From positions 1 through 64,000 of the forward strand of contig CAXBLY010000010.1 of assembly GCA_963976865.1 (NCBI GenBank): a stretch of DNA of 64,000 nucleotides. The letters run 5' to 3'. Made by a program: the position numbers and the translations under genes. Below, in pieces: positions 18,543 through 27,884 of this stretch. Under the pieces are notes generated by a model. The model worked only from the letters and a program-made list of their open reading frames with translations, did not search any database and was not told the DNA's origin. This stretch comes from UBA1858 sp963976865. Its GTDB lineage: Bacteria; Pseudomonadota; Gammaproteobacteria; UBA4575. Each line of letters opens with the position of its first letter. The stretch's first letter is position 1.

Positions 18543-19186
18543 CTATCGATTTTTTCGGCATTATAGAAATGCCATAAAAACAGGCTTCCTGCGCTGCGCC
18601 AGGGAGCCCAATGCGCTACCATGGAACGCGCTACTTTAGGGGTTGGTCTCGTTTCCAGTTGTTTTAAATTTTGTAGTGCAGCTTGCAAGGCTAAATCATT
18701 GGCCGGGAAAATATCCTGCCGGCCAAGAGAGAACATCAGGTAGATTTCTGCGCTCCATACGCCAAATCCATGTAAATTGGTTATTGCATTGATTGCGCTG
18801 GCGTCATCCAGTGAGTCAAGAGTGTCAGGATCAAACTGGCCGTTTTTGATCGCTTTTGCAAGGCCCTGTATATATTCTACTTTGCGTTCCGATAAACCTG
18901 TTTTTTTTAGAGTTGCTTTACGTCTGGCAAGTACATTGTCTGGTGTAATGTCAATTAACAGGTCTCTCACTCGCTGCATAATTGTATTAGCAGCCTTTGT
19001 TGATAGTTGCTGGCTGACTATAGTAACTACAAAGGTTTCAAATCCAGCAGGCTGAATCCTGGTGTTGGGGAAGCCGTAAACATTAAGTGCATGCTCAAGT
19101 TCTCTGTCACGTTGAGCAATTTTTAGCAGACTCCTTTTTATGTGTGTTTTATTCATGGGTGCTGTTGGTGTGAGATATTCAGCCAT
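18539..19186 (-). CDS. DNA-3-methyladenine glycosylase II-like protein (HhH-GPD), 215 aa
   Basis: A base-excision repair glycosylase of the AlkA family. The helix-hairpin-helix is LHGFGVWSAEIYL (about 138-150), and the catalytic aspartate is Asp164 in FPANDLAL. A conserved core helix reads TFVVTIVSQQLSTKAA. It lacks the N-terminal domain of E. coli AlkA and so resembles the short single-domain members. Expected to remove alkylated purines. The catalytic residues are intact. Confidence 0.92.
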   Translation of the reverse strand: MAEYLTPTAPMNKTHIKRSLLKIAQRDRELEHALNVYGFPNTRIQPAGFETFVVTIVSQQLSTKAANTIMQRVRDLLIDITPDNVLARRKATLKKTGLSERKVEYIQGLAKAIKNGQFDPDTLDSLDDASAINAITNLHGFGVWSAEIYLMFSLGRQDIFPANDLALQAALQNLKQLETRPTPKVARSMVAHWAPWRSAGSLFLWHFYNAEKIDS

Positions 19187-19267
19187 GCTACCTGTTTGCT
19201 GTCGTCAAATAAATTATATTATTGCTTGGGCTGAAATATTCTCTGTCAAATTGCTGTCTTACTATTC

Positions 19268-19939
19268 ATGAATACTAAATTGCAGAAAATTTTCAATGTG
19301 AAGATGTGTGCTTCATTGGTGCTGGGGTGTATTGCGGTCTCATTACATTCAGCAAAAGTAATAGTCAATGTCGGTGATTTTTCGGGTAAAGACCTGTCTG
19401 GCTGGAATGAGAAATCATTTAGTGGTGCAACAGACTATCGATTTGAACGACAGGCTGAATTAAATTATTTGTATGCAAGTGCTGATAAGTCTGCATCTGC
19501 ATTATATAAAAAAATCAAGATTGATCTGCGTAAAACGCCATATCTAAACTGGTCGTGGAGAGTCGACAAGCCGCTGCCAGAGTTAAATGAGCAAGTAAAA
19601 GAAGGTGACGACTATTCTGCGCGAGTGTATGTGATCGTTAAAAGAGGGTTGGCCCCATGGAGAACCAATGCTTTAAATTATATCTGGTCTAGCAATAAGG
19701 CCCCAGAACAGTCATGGCCTAATGCATTCACTGAAAAAGCAATTATGATCCCGCTGCGAACCAGGCTGGATGCCAGTCAGGAATGGAGACATGAAAAAGT
19801 TAATGTGAGAACAGATTTTGAAGACAATTTTGGAGTGAAGACGGAGATGATTGATGGTGTCGCCATTATGGTTGATAGTGATAACTCTGGTCTTGTGACA
19901 GCGGCCAGCTTTGGAGATATTTATTTCTCAGCCAATTAA
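19268..19939 (+). CDS. DUF3047 domain protein, exported, 223 aa
   Basis: A hydrophobic N-terminus (MCASLVLGCIAVSLHSAKV) suggests a signal peptide. The rest matches DUF3047: a beta-rich sandwich with LNWSWRVDKPLPE, then DDYSARVYVIVKRG, and ALNYIWSSNKAPEQSW. The function of the family is unknown. The length is normal. It is preceded by a divergent DNA glycosylase gene about 80 bases away. Confidence 0.85.
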   Translation: MNTKLQKIFNVKMCASLVLGCIAVSLHSAKVIVNVGDFSGKDLSGWNEKSFSGATDYRFERQAELNYLYASADKSASALYKKIKIDLRKTPYLNWSWRVDKPLPELNEQVKEGDDYSARVYVIVKRGLAPWRTNALNYIWSSNKAPEQSWPNAFTEKAIMIPLRTRLDASQEWRHEKVNVRTDFEDNFGVKTEMIDGVAIMVDSDNSGLVTAASFGDIYFSAN

Positions 19940-19985
19940 GTTAATGCAATTCTCGTATCAGGTTAGCCAGGCCTGACTAATATCT

Positions 19986-20417
19986 CTAGTAGCGTGTCTC
20001 AACTTCCATCACAGAGGTCTCTGGGTGTTCAGGATGGAAGCGTACTACGACTTCGCAGCCCAGTGGATAACGCTCGACATAGTTTGATGCAATTTCCTTT
20101 GAGGGTGTCCAGGTGAGGAGTAATGATGAATGCGTGTATTTCTTGTCATAGGCATAATATTCATATGAGAATCGAGCTCTATAAACCCGTTTGGTTCTAC
20201 TGAATAATCCTGTCTGGTCTTTGTAGTCTAATTTTGATTCGGTGACTACACCTTTGACTGTTTTCCAGTAGCCTGTATTGTTGGTTATTTTTTCTGATAC
20301 TGGAGAAGAGGACCCAGGGAGATTTTTTCTGGCTTTCGAATAAATATAAATCGCTGCTATTAAGAAACAGAATAGAACGAGTGCGATCAGTATGCTGACT
20401 GAGGTTATTATCTCCAC
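19986..20417 (-). CDS. DUF3592-like membrane-anchored protein, 143 aa
   Basis: One N-terminal transmembrane helix (about 4-28, SVSILIALVLFCFLIAAIYIY) precedes a beta-rich extramembrane domain (VKGVVTESKLDYKD, RARFSYEYYAYDKKYTHSS, GCEVVVRFHPEHPETSVME). The pattern matches DUF3592, an uncharacterised family. It lies 17 bases downstream of the ytoQ-like gene on the same strand. Confidence 0.75.
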   Translation of the reverse strand: MEIITSVSILIALVLFCFLIAAIYIYSKARKNLPGSSSPVSEKITNNTGYWKTVKGVVTESKLDYKDQTGLFSRTKRVYRARFSYEYYAYDKKYTHSSLLLTWTPSKEIASNYVERYPLGCEVVVRFHPEHPETSVMEVETRY

Positions 20418-20434
20418 TGTATTCCTCGCATTAA

Positions 20435-20890
20435 CTATTCTGAGCTGGTTGAGTATTTCAGTATCTGAACTACTTCCTCCGGGGTTTTTGCCCAGGCCAT
20501 TGCAGCAGCGTCTACTTCTTTCAGTGGATGTATTATTTCTTCGTCATGAAGTGTGATGTATGGTTTGCTTAATGCAGCACAATAGCCAGCATCAAAAGCG
20601 GCATTCCATTGCTTATATTTATCGCCAAAACGTACAATTGCTATATCACACATTTCAATCAGTGTTTTAGTGCGAATTCCATTGACCTTGGAGGATTTAT
20701 GATCGCGCCAAAACCCATCACTATCGGGGCCAAGCATGTCTCCTGCAGCATCGCTGGCTTCATGGTTGGTCACTGCTGATGTAAAGGTGATCGGAAGATT
20801 AAGCGCTTGTGAGCCGCGTTTAATTTGATCGCGCCAATCAGTGTGGATTTCACCAGACAGGTAAACAGTCCAATTCATTTTTGTCATCAC
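20435..20890 (-). CDS. YtoQ family protein, 151 aa
   Basis: The sequence is highly characteristic of the YtoQ family: WTVYLSGEIHTDWRDQI at the start, FTSAVTNHEASDAAGD in the middle, and RFGDKYKQWNAAFDAGY with KPYITLHDEEIIHPLKEVD near the end. The fold resembles nucleoside 2-deoxyribosyltransferases and is cytoplasmic. No activity is established. The start follows Met2 of a double Met (MMTKMNW), so the exact initiator is uncertain by four residues. Confidence 0.9.
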   Translation of the reverse strand: MMTKMNWTVYLSGEIHTDWRDQIKRGSQALNLPITFTSAVTNHEASDAAGDMLGPDSDGFWRDHKSSKVNGIRTKTLIEMCDIAIVRFGDKYKQWNAAFDAGYCAALSKPYITLHDEEIIHPLKEVDAAAMAWAKTPEEVVQILKYSTSSE

Positions 20891-20923
20891 TCCGTGTTTA
20901 TATCGCAGTAATTATACGCAGGA

Positions 20924-22036
20924 TTAATTGTTTATTGATATGGATTGCTTCAAATATTGGAAACATTCGTCATAACTTCCACGAAATGTAATAAATTCTT
21001 TGCGCGCTTCCAGTTGAGAGCAATACAGTGGGTCATAGTATTCACTCAATAGGGGCTCTAGCCACTGCATATGCTGAGAGCTGTCCGCATACTTACTGTG
21101 TTGATGTAATGCGTGTTGTAATTTTTTATCTAGCACTTGCCAGCGATTGATGCCGAGTCTTTTGCGAATTCTCAACAGGCTGTTTGTCAAATAGCTGGAA
21201 AATTCTTGAAAGGCGAGTTCGTAGTCACTGTGAAGTTCCGTAAACTCTTTTTCCATCTCGATCACATACTCTTTGAGAAGCTGTTGCAGCCTCGTTTCAA
21301 TAGTTGTTTCAACGACGACTAATGGTGAGGTGCGCATCTTGCTGTAGATATTTTTGGGAATATCAACACTGCCTATATAACGACTTTCGTCTTCAAGTGT
21401 AATCGATTGATGTCCGCAGTTTTTTGCCTTGAGCAGGTCTATCGAAAGCAGATTTTCAAAGTTGATTTGGCTGCTGGGTGGCGTGGCGTGTGCGCCAAAG
21501 CTCGAGCCACGATGATTTGCAGCACCTTCCAGGTCAATGCCATTACTGATATCTCTGATTAATTGTGTTTTTCTGGAGCCTGTCATTCCACCTAGCAGGG
21601 TGAAAGTAAAATGGTTGCTGGCATGTTCCAGGTTATTGACCAGAAAACGCCTTAATGCCTTGTAGCCTCCATTAACCCTGGGGATTTCTATACCAGCTTC
21701 ATATAGCCATTGTTGTGTGATTCTGGAACGAAGTCCGCCACGAAAACAGTAGATATAAATATTGTTATTGTGTTGTTTGGAGAATGCGATCCATTGGTCA
21801 ATGCGGTTTTCTTTGGTGTTGCCGCTGACCAGCTTGTGACCCAGTTCTATGGCTTTGTCCTGGCCTTTTTGTTTGTAGCAAAGGCCGACTTGATGACGCT
21901 CGTCGTCGTTGAGTAATGGAAGATTAACAGCGTACGGAAAAGCGCCCTGATTAAATTCAACAGGTGCGCGCACATCCAGCAGGCCTGGGCTGGCAAGTAG
22001 GATTTTTTCATATTCACTACTTTGGGGAAGTTGCAT
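20924..22036 (-). CDS. selU: tRNA 2-selenouridine synthase (SelU/MnmH), 370 aa
   Basis: SelU modifies 2-thiouridine at the tRNA wobble position, replacing sulfur by selenium through a geranylated intermediate. The N-terminal rhodanese domain carries the catalytic Cys97 (YIYCFRGGLRS), at the same position as in E. coli. The C-terminal P-loop domain has LLGGMTGSRKTQLI, in which GSRKT replaces the more usual GSGKT. The start at 22036 is chosen because it begins the rhodanese domain (MQLPQSSEYEKI...); the open frame extends 115 codons further but would overlap the divergent peptidase gene. selD is not in this window. Confidence 0.93.
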   Translation of the reverse strand: MQLPQSSEYEKILLASPGLLDVRAPVEFNQGAFPYAVNLPLLNDDERHQVGLCYKQKGQDKAIELGHKLVSGNTKENRIDQWIAFSKQHNNNIYIYCFRGGLRSRITQQWLYEAGIEIPRVNGGYKALRRFLVNNLEHASNHFTFTLLGGMTGSRKTQLIRDISNGIDLEGAANHRGSSFGAHATPPSSQINFENLLSIDLLKAKNCGHQSITLEDESRYIGSVDIPKNIYSKMRTSPLVVVETTIETRLQQLLKEYVIEMEKEFTELHSDYELAFQEFSSYLTNSLLRIRKRLGINRWQVLDKKLQHALHQHSKYADSSQHMQWLEPLLSEYYDPLYCSQLEARKEFITFRGSYDECFQYLKQSISINN

Positions 22037-22172
22037 ATATTTGTTTGCCAGGTGATTGCTGTGAGTAAAATTCAGGTAAATTATACAGGTGATTGTTATA
22101 AAATGATCAAATGTTGCAGGGCTGAGTAAATACTGTTGTGCATAGATTGCTAAAATAAACAAAATAAATGTT

Positions 22173-23357
22173 ATGAAATTTCTGAGGTTTCTGTTTTTTA
22201 TAGGAATGCTGTCGGGTTCACAGGTCCTTGCTGACAGCAGTATAGACTTATTGAATAGGATGGATGCGTCGGCACTTTTAGTGATTGACGCTAACGGCCT
22301 GCCCTTATATGCAAAGCAATCCGAAGAAGTGCTTATTCCAGCCTCTACAGTTAAATTACTCACCGCATTAATGGCGATCAAACATTGGGGCCGTACACAT
22401 CGTTTTGTAACTGAGTTTTATATCGACACAGCAGAAAACAGTCTGGTGGTTAGAGGCCTGGGTGATCCATTCCTGGTGTCTGAAGAAATTGACTTGATCG
22501 TCGAGAAAATCAAACAGATGAATTTTCAGTCATTCAGCAGTATTCATGTGGATACAGGTTATTTTAGTGATGCACTTAATGATGCCATGCCAGCGACGAC
22601 AGACAACCCATATGATGCTTCTGCCGGCGCTCTTGCAGTGAATTTCAATACTATCGAAGTCAATGTGCTTGACGGTGTGATTACCAGTGGTGAAGCGCAG
22701 ACCCCAATTACTGCCATGGCCAAATCACTGGCTAAAGGACTTGCTAACGGCAATCACCGTATCAATCTTGGAAACGCGCAACGTGGGCCAAAGTATTTTG
22801 TTGAGATATTATCTGAAAAGCTGCGCCGTGCCGGTATTGTGGTCAAGCAGACGCACGTAATGGAACGTGACGCAGGAGGGCTATCGCTATTATTTACTCA
22901 TTACAATAGTCGCCCGCTTGATAAAGTGATTGCTGCCATGCTGAAATACTCAAATAATTTTATCGCCAATCAATTATTCCTCATGTTGGGGGCTGAGAAG
23001 CTGGAAGCACCTGCCACATTGGGCAAATCGAGACTGGCGCTGAAAGCGTTTATTGATATAAATTTTCAATGGCAGCGCTATTCTGTTTACGATGGATCAG
23101 GACTGTCCAGAAATAACCGATTGAGTGCTCGACACTTAACCGAACTGGCGCAAAAATTTGCTCCTTATCGAGATTTAATGCCGTCTCAGTCACCTGCTAT
23201 CAGGGCAAAATCGGGGACCTTGAGCGGGGTGAGTTGTTACGCAGGGTATGTGTATCGTGAAGGGGAATGGTTAATATTTGCATTGATGATTAATCATCCA
23301 GTGGAATATCGATTTCGAGAGCGATTGGCAGAAGAATTGCTGACAATTACCTTCTGA
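22173..23357 (+). CDS. D-alanyl-D-alanine carboxypeptidase/endopeptidase, PBP4 (S13) family, 394 aa
   Basis: A periplasmic peptidoglycan DD-peptidase. A signal peptide (MKFLRFLFFIGMLSGSQVLAD) is followed by the three catalytic motifs: SxxK (Ser58-Thr-Val-Lys61), SxN (YSNNF, about 252-256) and KSGT (about 348-351). At 394 residues it is shorter than E. coli DacB, as are many S13 members. It trims or cleaves cross-links in peptidoglycan. The gene is divergent from selU, with about 137 bases between the true starts. Confidence 0.92.
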   Translation: MKFLRFLFFIGMLSGSQVLADSSIDLLNRMDASALLVIDANGLPLYAKQSEEVLIPASTVKLLTALMAIKHWGRTHRFVTEFYIDTAENSLVVRGLGDPFLVSEEIDLIVEKIKQMNFQSFSSIHVDTGYFSDALNDAMPATTDNPYDASAGALAVNFNTIEVNVLDGVITSGEAQTPITAMAKSLAKGLANGNHRINLGNAQRGPKYFVEILSEKLRRAGIVVKQTHVMERDAGGLSLLFTHYNSRPLDKVIAAMLKYSNNFIANQLFLMLGAEKLEAPATLGKSRLALKAFIDINFQWQRYSVYDGSGLSRNNRLSARHLTELAQKFAPYRDLMPSQSPAIRAKSGTLSGVSCYAGYVYREGEWLIFALMINHPVEYRFRERLAEELLTITF

Positions 23358-23574
23358 CGGTAATGGTCTTATGGAGATCTCCTAAGTGTCTGTTTTGTAT
23401 ACACATGCAGAGAAGCGGAAGCGCTTGAGGCTAAACAGGCATGAAACTCTCCCAAAATAGCTGCAAAAGTCTTTAGTGTTAGATCGCCACTTGTAGTATT
23501 ATCGCGCGGCCATAGGGAGCGGGCCTGCCCACCTTGATATCCAATTATTAAATATATTTACAAAGATTATTGTT

Positions 23575-25659
23575 ATGACTGAATTATCCAAATACCGAAA
23601 TATCGGAATTTTCGCACACGTTGATGCTGGAAAAACAACCACTACCGAGCGTATCTTAAGCCTGACTGGAAAAATACATAAGATAGGCGAGGTTCACGAT
23701 GGTGAAGCGACCACGGACTTCATGGATCAGGAGCGAGAGCGCGGAATTACTATTCAGTCGGCAGCGACAAGCTGTCTTTGGAAAGATCATCGTTTCAATA
23801 TTATTGATACACCAGGACACGTGGATTTCACCATCGAAGTTTATCGATCACTAAAAGTGCTTGATGGAGGTGTAGGAGTTTTTTGTGGGTCTGGAGGCGT
23901 AGAGCCGCAGTCAGAAACCAACTGGCGTTATGCAAACGAGTCGGAAGTAGCGCGAGTAATATTTGTAAATAAGCTGGATCGTTTGGGTGCAGACTTTTAT
24001 CGCGTCGTGAAGCAAATTAAAGATGTACTGGGAGCTAAACCACTTGTGATGACACTGCCAATCGGAACAGAAGATAATTTTTCTGGTGTGGTAGATTTAT
24101 TAACTCGCAAAGCATGGGTATGGGATGGGTCTGGTGATCCATTAAAATATGAAATTCAGGATGTCCCTGCGGATATGGTGGATGATGTTGAGAAATTCCG
24201 TGAAGAGATGGTTGAAATTGCATTAGAGCAAGATGACGATGCAATGGAAAAATATCTGGATGGCGTGGAACCTGATGAAGCTACTCTTAAGCGCTGTATA
24301 CGCAAAGGCACGATTGCCCTGGATTTCTTCCCTACTTATTGCGGTTCAGCATTTAAGAACAAAGGCGTACAGCTGGTGCTGGATGCGGTAGTGGATTACT
24401 TGCCTTGTCCGACAGAAGTAAAGGCACAGCCTGAAGTGGATCTGGAAGGTAACGAGACTGGCGAATTTGCCATTGTTGATGTGAATGCACCGCTACGTGC
24501 ATTGGCCTTTAAAATTATGGACGATCGCTATGGTGCGCTGACATTTATCCGTATTTATTCTGGCAAAATAGAAAAAGGCACTTCAGTTCTAAATACCTTT
24601 ACAGGAAAAACAGAACGTATCGGCCGTATCGTAGAGATGCATGCAGAGTCGCGTGAAGAATTAGCGTCTGCCCAGGCAGGTGATATTGTAGCCGTACTTG
24701 GCATGAAAAATATTCAAACAGGTCATACCTTATGTGATCCTAACCATCCAGCCACACTTGAGCCCATGGTCTTTCCTGACCCGGTTATCTCGATGGCAGT
24801 AGCGCCAAAAGATAAAGCAGCTTCAGAAAAAATGGGTATCGCGTTAGCCAAGATGATTGCAGAAGATCCATCTTTCCTCGTCTCGACGGATGAAGAAAGT
24901 GGTGAAACCATTCTTAAAGGTATGGGTGAATTACACCTTGATATCAAGATTGATATTCTAAAGCGTACGCATAACGTTGAAGTGGTTGTAGGTAAACCGC
25001 AGGTAGCCTACAGAGAAACAATAACACAGCGTCTGGAAGATTCTTATACTCATAAGAAACAGTCTGGTGGTGCAGGTCAGTTCGGTAAGATCGACTATGT
25101 TATCGAACCAGGTGAAGTGGGTAGTGGTTGGCAGTTTGAGTCAAAAGTTACCGGTGGTAATGTGCCTCGTGAATTCTGGCCTGCTGTAGAAAAAGGCTTC
25201 AAGATGATGATGGATGAGGGTGTACTCGCCGGATACCCTTGTGTTGATGTTCAGGTTACCTTAATGGATGGTTCTTACCATCCCGTCGATTCGTCTGCAA
25301 TTGCATTTGAATTGGCCGCAAAAGGTGGTTTCCGTCAGTCGATGCCAAAAGCAAGTCCGCAAATAATGGAGCCGATCATGAAAGTAGACGTGTTTACTCC
25401 TGAAGATCACGTTGGTGATGTAATTGGTGACCTGAATCGTCGCCGTGGCATGATTAAATCCCAGGAGCCTGGTGTGACAGGTACACGTGTTAAAGGTGAC
25501 GTGCCGCTTGCAGAGATGTTTGGTTACATTGGTGACCTGAGAACAATGACGTCAGGTCGAGGCCAATTCTCAATGGAATTTTCTCACTACAGCCCGTGTC
25601 CCGCTAATGTGGCAGAGCAGGTCATCAAGGAAGCTAAAGAACGCAAAGAAAACAAGTAG
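23575..25659 (+). CDS. fusB: Elongation factor G 2 (EF-G2 type), 694 aa
   Basis: A full-length translational GTPase. G1 is AHVDAGKT (14-21), followed by the switch region RGITIQSAA, G3 DTPGH and G4 NKLDR. The domain IV loop and C-terminal domain V (MTSGRGQFSMEFSHYSPCP) are present. The wording (KYRNIGIFAHVDAGKT, IGEVHDGEATTDFMDQE, VFCGSGGVEPQSETNWRYANESEVAR) matches the second EF-G of Vibrio and relatives rather than the str-operon EF-G. It stands alone, without rpsL, rpsG or tuf, and is followed by a strong terminator. Specialised translocation or ribosome recycling is inferred. Confidence 0.93.
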   Translation: MTELSKYRNIGIFAHVDAGKTTTTERILSLTGKIHKIGEVHDGEATTDFMDQERERGITIQSAATSCLWKDHRFNIIDTPGHVDFTIEVYRSLKVLDGGVGVFCGSGGVEPQSETNWRYANESEVARVIFVNKLDRLGADFYRVVKQIKDVLGAKPLVMTLPIGTEDNFSGVVDLLTRKAWVWDGSGDPLKYEIQDVPADMVDDVEKFREEMVEIALEQDDDAMEKYLDGVEPDEATLKRCIRKGTIALDFFPTYCGSAFKNKGVQLVLDAVVDYLPCPTEVKAQPEVDLEGNETGEFAIVDVNAPLRALAFKIMDDRYGALTFIRIYSGKIEKGTSVLNTFTGKTERIGRIVEMHAESREELASAQAGDIVAVLGMKNIQTGHTLCDPNHPATLEPMVFPDPVISMAVAPKDKAASEKMGIALAKMIAEDPSFLVSTDEESGETILKGMGELHLDIKIDILKRTHNVEVVVGKPQVAYRETITQRLEDSYTHKKQSGGAGQFGKIDYVIEPGEVGSGWQFESKVTGGNVPREFWPAVEKGFKMMMDEGVLAGYPCVDVQVTLMDGSYHPVDSSAIAFELAAKGGFRQSMPKASPQIMEPIMKVDVFTPEDHVGDVIGDLNRRRGMIKSQEPGVTGTRVKGDVPLAEMFGYIGDLRTMTSGRGQFSMEFSHYSPCPANVAEQVIKEAKERKENK

Positions 25660-25680
25660 CGGAAAAGTGTTTGTTAAAAA

Positions 25681-25706
25681 AGCCCCGCGCTGCGGGGCTT
25701 TTTTTT
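25681..25706 (+). terminator. Rho-independent terminator after the EF-G2 gene
   Basis: AGCCCCGC and GCGGGGCT form an eight-pair GC-rich stem with a three-base loop (25681-25699) followed by seven to eight T. It begins 21 bases after the EF-G2 stop codon. A preceding A run makes it potentially bidirectional, so it may also serve the convergent gene ending at 25742. Confidence 0.93.
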
Positions 25707-25741
25707 GCTGGCTGGAACCATTCTTTTGATTGCTGCAGGCA

Positions 25742-26152
25742 TTACCCTTGTTTTCGAGATGATTTGTGATCACGGGCTTTACGCACAGGTGCTTTTGTTT
25801 TTAAGTTGGCATCCTCTCTTTTGCTACCATACAGGTTTTCGAAATCTGAAAATTTGCTGGCAGAACGGTTGGGTCGGTAACCGTAATTGTCGCTCAGGCG
25901 CTTGAGTTCCACAGTGGTTTTATCACCAGCATCTTCAAGCATTTCAAGAAGGGATGTTTTTAACAGGTCTGTTTCTGACTCCAGCCAGAACGCGTTATCT
26001 GTGACTGGGTTTGATAAGCGGCGCGTCGTATTGGTGATTTCGTGTCGGGGCGAGCCATCTTTCACATGCAAATCATGCATGGTTCTTTCAAGTAACAGTT
26101 CATACGCTTCGCCAATCATGTTGACTGGGTCATGTGGGTTATGGTCTTTCAT
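25742..26152 (-). CDS. Hypothetical charged helical protein, 136 aa
   Basis: I do not recognise the family. The ATG at 26152 is preceded by a perfect AGGAGG six bases upstream, which supports expression. The N-terminal half is helical and acidic (NMIGEAYELLLERTMHDLHVKDG..., LKTSLLEMLEDAGDKTTVELKRL), and the C-terminus is strongly basic (KAPVRKARDHKSSRKQG), suggesting nucleic-acid or RNA contact. No signal peptide, membrane helix or metal ligands are seen. It converges on the EF-G2 gene. Confidence 0.7.
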   Translation of the reverse strand: MKDHNPHDPVNMIGEAYELLLERTMHDLHVKDGSPRHEITNTTRRLSNPVTDNAFWLESETDLLKTSLLEMLEDAGDKTTVELKRLSDNYGYRPNRSASKFSDFENLYGSKREDANLKTKAPVRKARDHKSSRKQG

Positions 26153-26472
26153 GCGCGGCCTCCTAAATGAATCAAAACAATTGTTTAGCAGTCAGCTACA
26201 CGTCTATTAACGGCGTTATTTGTGTAATATGCAAATAAATTAATATATTTTGCAGGATAAATAGTTCTTATCTGTAGGCATGGCTGTGTATTTGTCAGGT
26301 ATTGTTAATTGAGTCATGCGTAAATGGGCAGTATTTCTCATAGCCCGCTTCAATAATGTTATATGCTTTCCCTGTGTGGTCAATTAATAAAAATAATAAC
26401 TATAAATAATTGATTTAAGCGCATTGCTTTTTTGTTTGAGAGCAATGAGTTGTGGATAAGGAGAGAAACACT
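26153..26472. other. Intergenic region, divergent promoters
   Basis: About 320 bases between two divergent genes, AT-rich and without a credible open frame. A possible hairpin (CATTGCT / AGCAATG with a 12-base AT loop) lies in the leader of the rightward gene near 26421-26447. Beyond the two ribosome sites I see no defined element. Confidence 0.5.
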
Positions 26473-26931
26473 ATGTCTGGTTCATTCCGATATGGGCTCA
26501 GGTCGCGTTTTTACGGGTTATTTTCGCAGTTGCCATGGTCGCTGGTGGTGACAGCGATTGTATTACTGCCTGTGATATATTTTGCCGAGTCACAGACGCG
26601 TATATTACTTGTTTATATATTTATTTACTGGGCTGCAACTATTGGCGTTGTCATGCTGGTTAAAGATATATATGCACAGCGTTTTCTGTTGGAATTCTCA
26701 ATTCAGCGTTGCGGAATTTCGGTGCGAAAAAACGCAAACAATGTTGTTGAATATACCTGGCCGCAGCTCAGCACTATTCGTTCATTACGCAAGAAAGACA
26801 GGATCTCGCGATTTACGCTTGAAGGTCGTGGTGTTCTGCTAAAGTTTGAAGACGGATTTGAGTTGCCTGTATTTGAACAGGTATCAAACTATGATTCATT
26901 TAATTTAATGCTGAAAAAAATGGCGCTGTAA
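26473..26931 (+). CDS. Membrane protein with cytoplasmic beta-domain (YcxB-like layout), 152 aa
   Basis: Two adjacent transmembrane helices (about 22-42 and 46-66) are followed by a C-terminal beta-rich domain (CGISVRKNANNVVEYTWPQLSTIRSL, GVLLKFEDGFELPVFEQ). This layout resembles YcxB-like and bacterial-PH-like membrane proteins, but the family is not certain. ATG 26473 is chosen because an AAGGAGAG ribosome site lies eight bases upstream; a GTG at 26452 is in frame but lies before that site. It converges on the glutaredoxin-like gene, with the stops adjacent. Confidence 0.7.
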   Translation: MSGSFRYGLRSRFYGLFSQLPWSLVVTAIVLLPVIYFAESQTRILLVYIFIYWAATIGVVMLVKDIYAQRFLLEFSIQRCGISVRKNANNVVEYTWPQLSTIRSLRKKDRISRFTLEGRGVLLKFEDGFELPVFEQVSNYDSFNLMLKKMAL

Positions 26932-27306
26932 TTAATTGGCTGCTAGAAAGGATTCTCGCAGGTATTTAATAATTTCATCAGACTCGTATAACCAGGTTGT
27001 GTTCTGTGCATGATCGATGCGCAGGCAGGGAACCTGAAATTTACCACCTTCATTAATTAATTCAGCCATATCATTGGCTTGTTTTTTAACGTCAGTTCTG
27101 GGTATGTTTAACCCGAGTCGTTTTATTTCTCTACGCACTTTCACGCAAAATGGGCAGGCGCGCATTTCGTAGATTTTCAGATTGTTTGTTTTTTCGTCAA
27201 GGATAGCTTGTTGTTGAGCACTGCGGCTTGGTGCCTTGGGTGATGTGAGTTTGTCAATTCCAAGTATCATCGCACCAATGACTTTTCTAGCGATTCTAAT
27301 AGGCAT
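26932..27306 (-). CDS. Glutaredoxin/GST-N domain protein, 124 aa
   Basis: A single thioredoxin-like domain with a CPFC redox site (Cys51, Cys54) in the context YEMRACPFCVKVRREIKRL, followed by a GST N-terminal style loop (FQVPCLRIDHAQNTTWLYESDEIIKYL). The 45-residue N-terminal extension has a short hydrophobic stretch (AMILGIDKL) but no clear signal peptide. Expected to be a glutathione-linked thiol-disulfide protein. The partner is unknown. Confidence 0.85.
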   Translation of the reverse strand: MPIRIARKVIGAMILGIDKLTSPKAPSRSAQQQAILDEKTNNLKIYEMRACPFCVKVRREIKRLGLNIPRTDVKKQANDMAELINEGGKFQVPCLRIDHAQNTTWLYESDEIIKYLRESFLAAN

Positions 27307-27422
27307 ATCGATTTATGTTGTTATGATTCAGGTGAGCGGAAACTGCTTGGCTTTGTATGAAATAATACATTCTGTGATTTAAAAAAAATACACATCTATT
27401 TGGGTGGAGTGATGAGGCGTAT

Positions 27423-27860
27423 ATGACAAAAAAGAGCATTAAATCTATCACGGTTGCTGTCCTGGCGCTGATTTCCGTGTTCTTTGGTTCTGAGTATTAT
27501 AAAGCGCAGGATATTTCGGCGATTAATTCTGGCGCAGAGACCATTGAAGAGCTGTATATCAATCGTCAGTCTGGAGTAATGGTTGAATTTGAGGGGCAGG
27601 TTATCAAGTTGCTTCCTGACGATAATAAAGGGAGTCGCCATCAAAGATTTATTGTTAAATTAAATGAAAGCCATACAGTCCTTATTGCTCATAATATTGA
27701 TCTTGCTCCACGTGTGCCTATTCAATCAAATGCAAACATTACGATCTATGGCCAATATGAGTGGAATGAAAAAGGTGGTGTGGTTCACTGGACGCATGCA
27801 GATCCTAATGGCACGCATGAAGGTGGCTGGATCAGATTTCAGGATAAAGTTTATCAATAA
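27423..27860 (+). CDS. DUF3465 domain protein, exported, 145 aa
   Basis: A hydrophobic N-terminus (SITVAVLALISVFFGS) suggests membrane export or anchoring. The body matches DUF3465, an OB-fold-like family: VEFEGQVIKLLPDDNKGSRH, then FIVKLNESHTVLIAHNIDLAPRV, then GVVHWTHADPNGTHEGGWI. The family's function is unknown. It precedes uup by 24 bases in the same direction and may be co-transcribed with it. Confidence 0.88.
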   Translation: MTKKSIKSITVAVLALISVFFGSEYYKAQDISAINSGAETIEELYINRQSGVMVEFEGQVIKLLPDDNKGSRHQRFIVKLNESHTVLIAHNIDLAPRVPIQSNANITIYGQYEWNEKGGVVHWTHADPNGTHEGGWIRFQDKVYQ

Positions 27861-27884
27861 TCCAGTAACGCGCTGAGAATCTAA

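Noticed and set aside
22037..22381. N-terminal extension of SelU
   Set aside because: The extra 115 codons do not match the family and would overlap the divergent peptidase gene; the rhodanese domain starts at 22036.
23372..23381. GGAGATCTCC palindrome after the PBP4-like gene as an operator or terminator
   Set aside because: Ten bases, no loop, no T run, and too short to be meaningful by itself.
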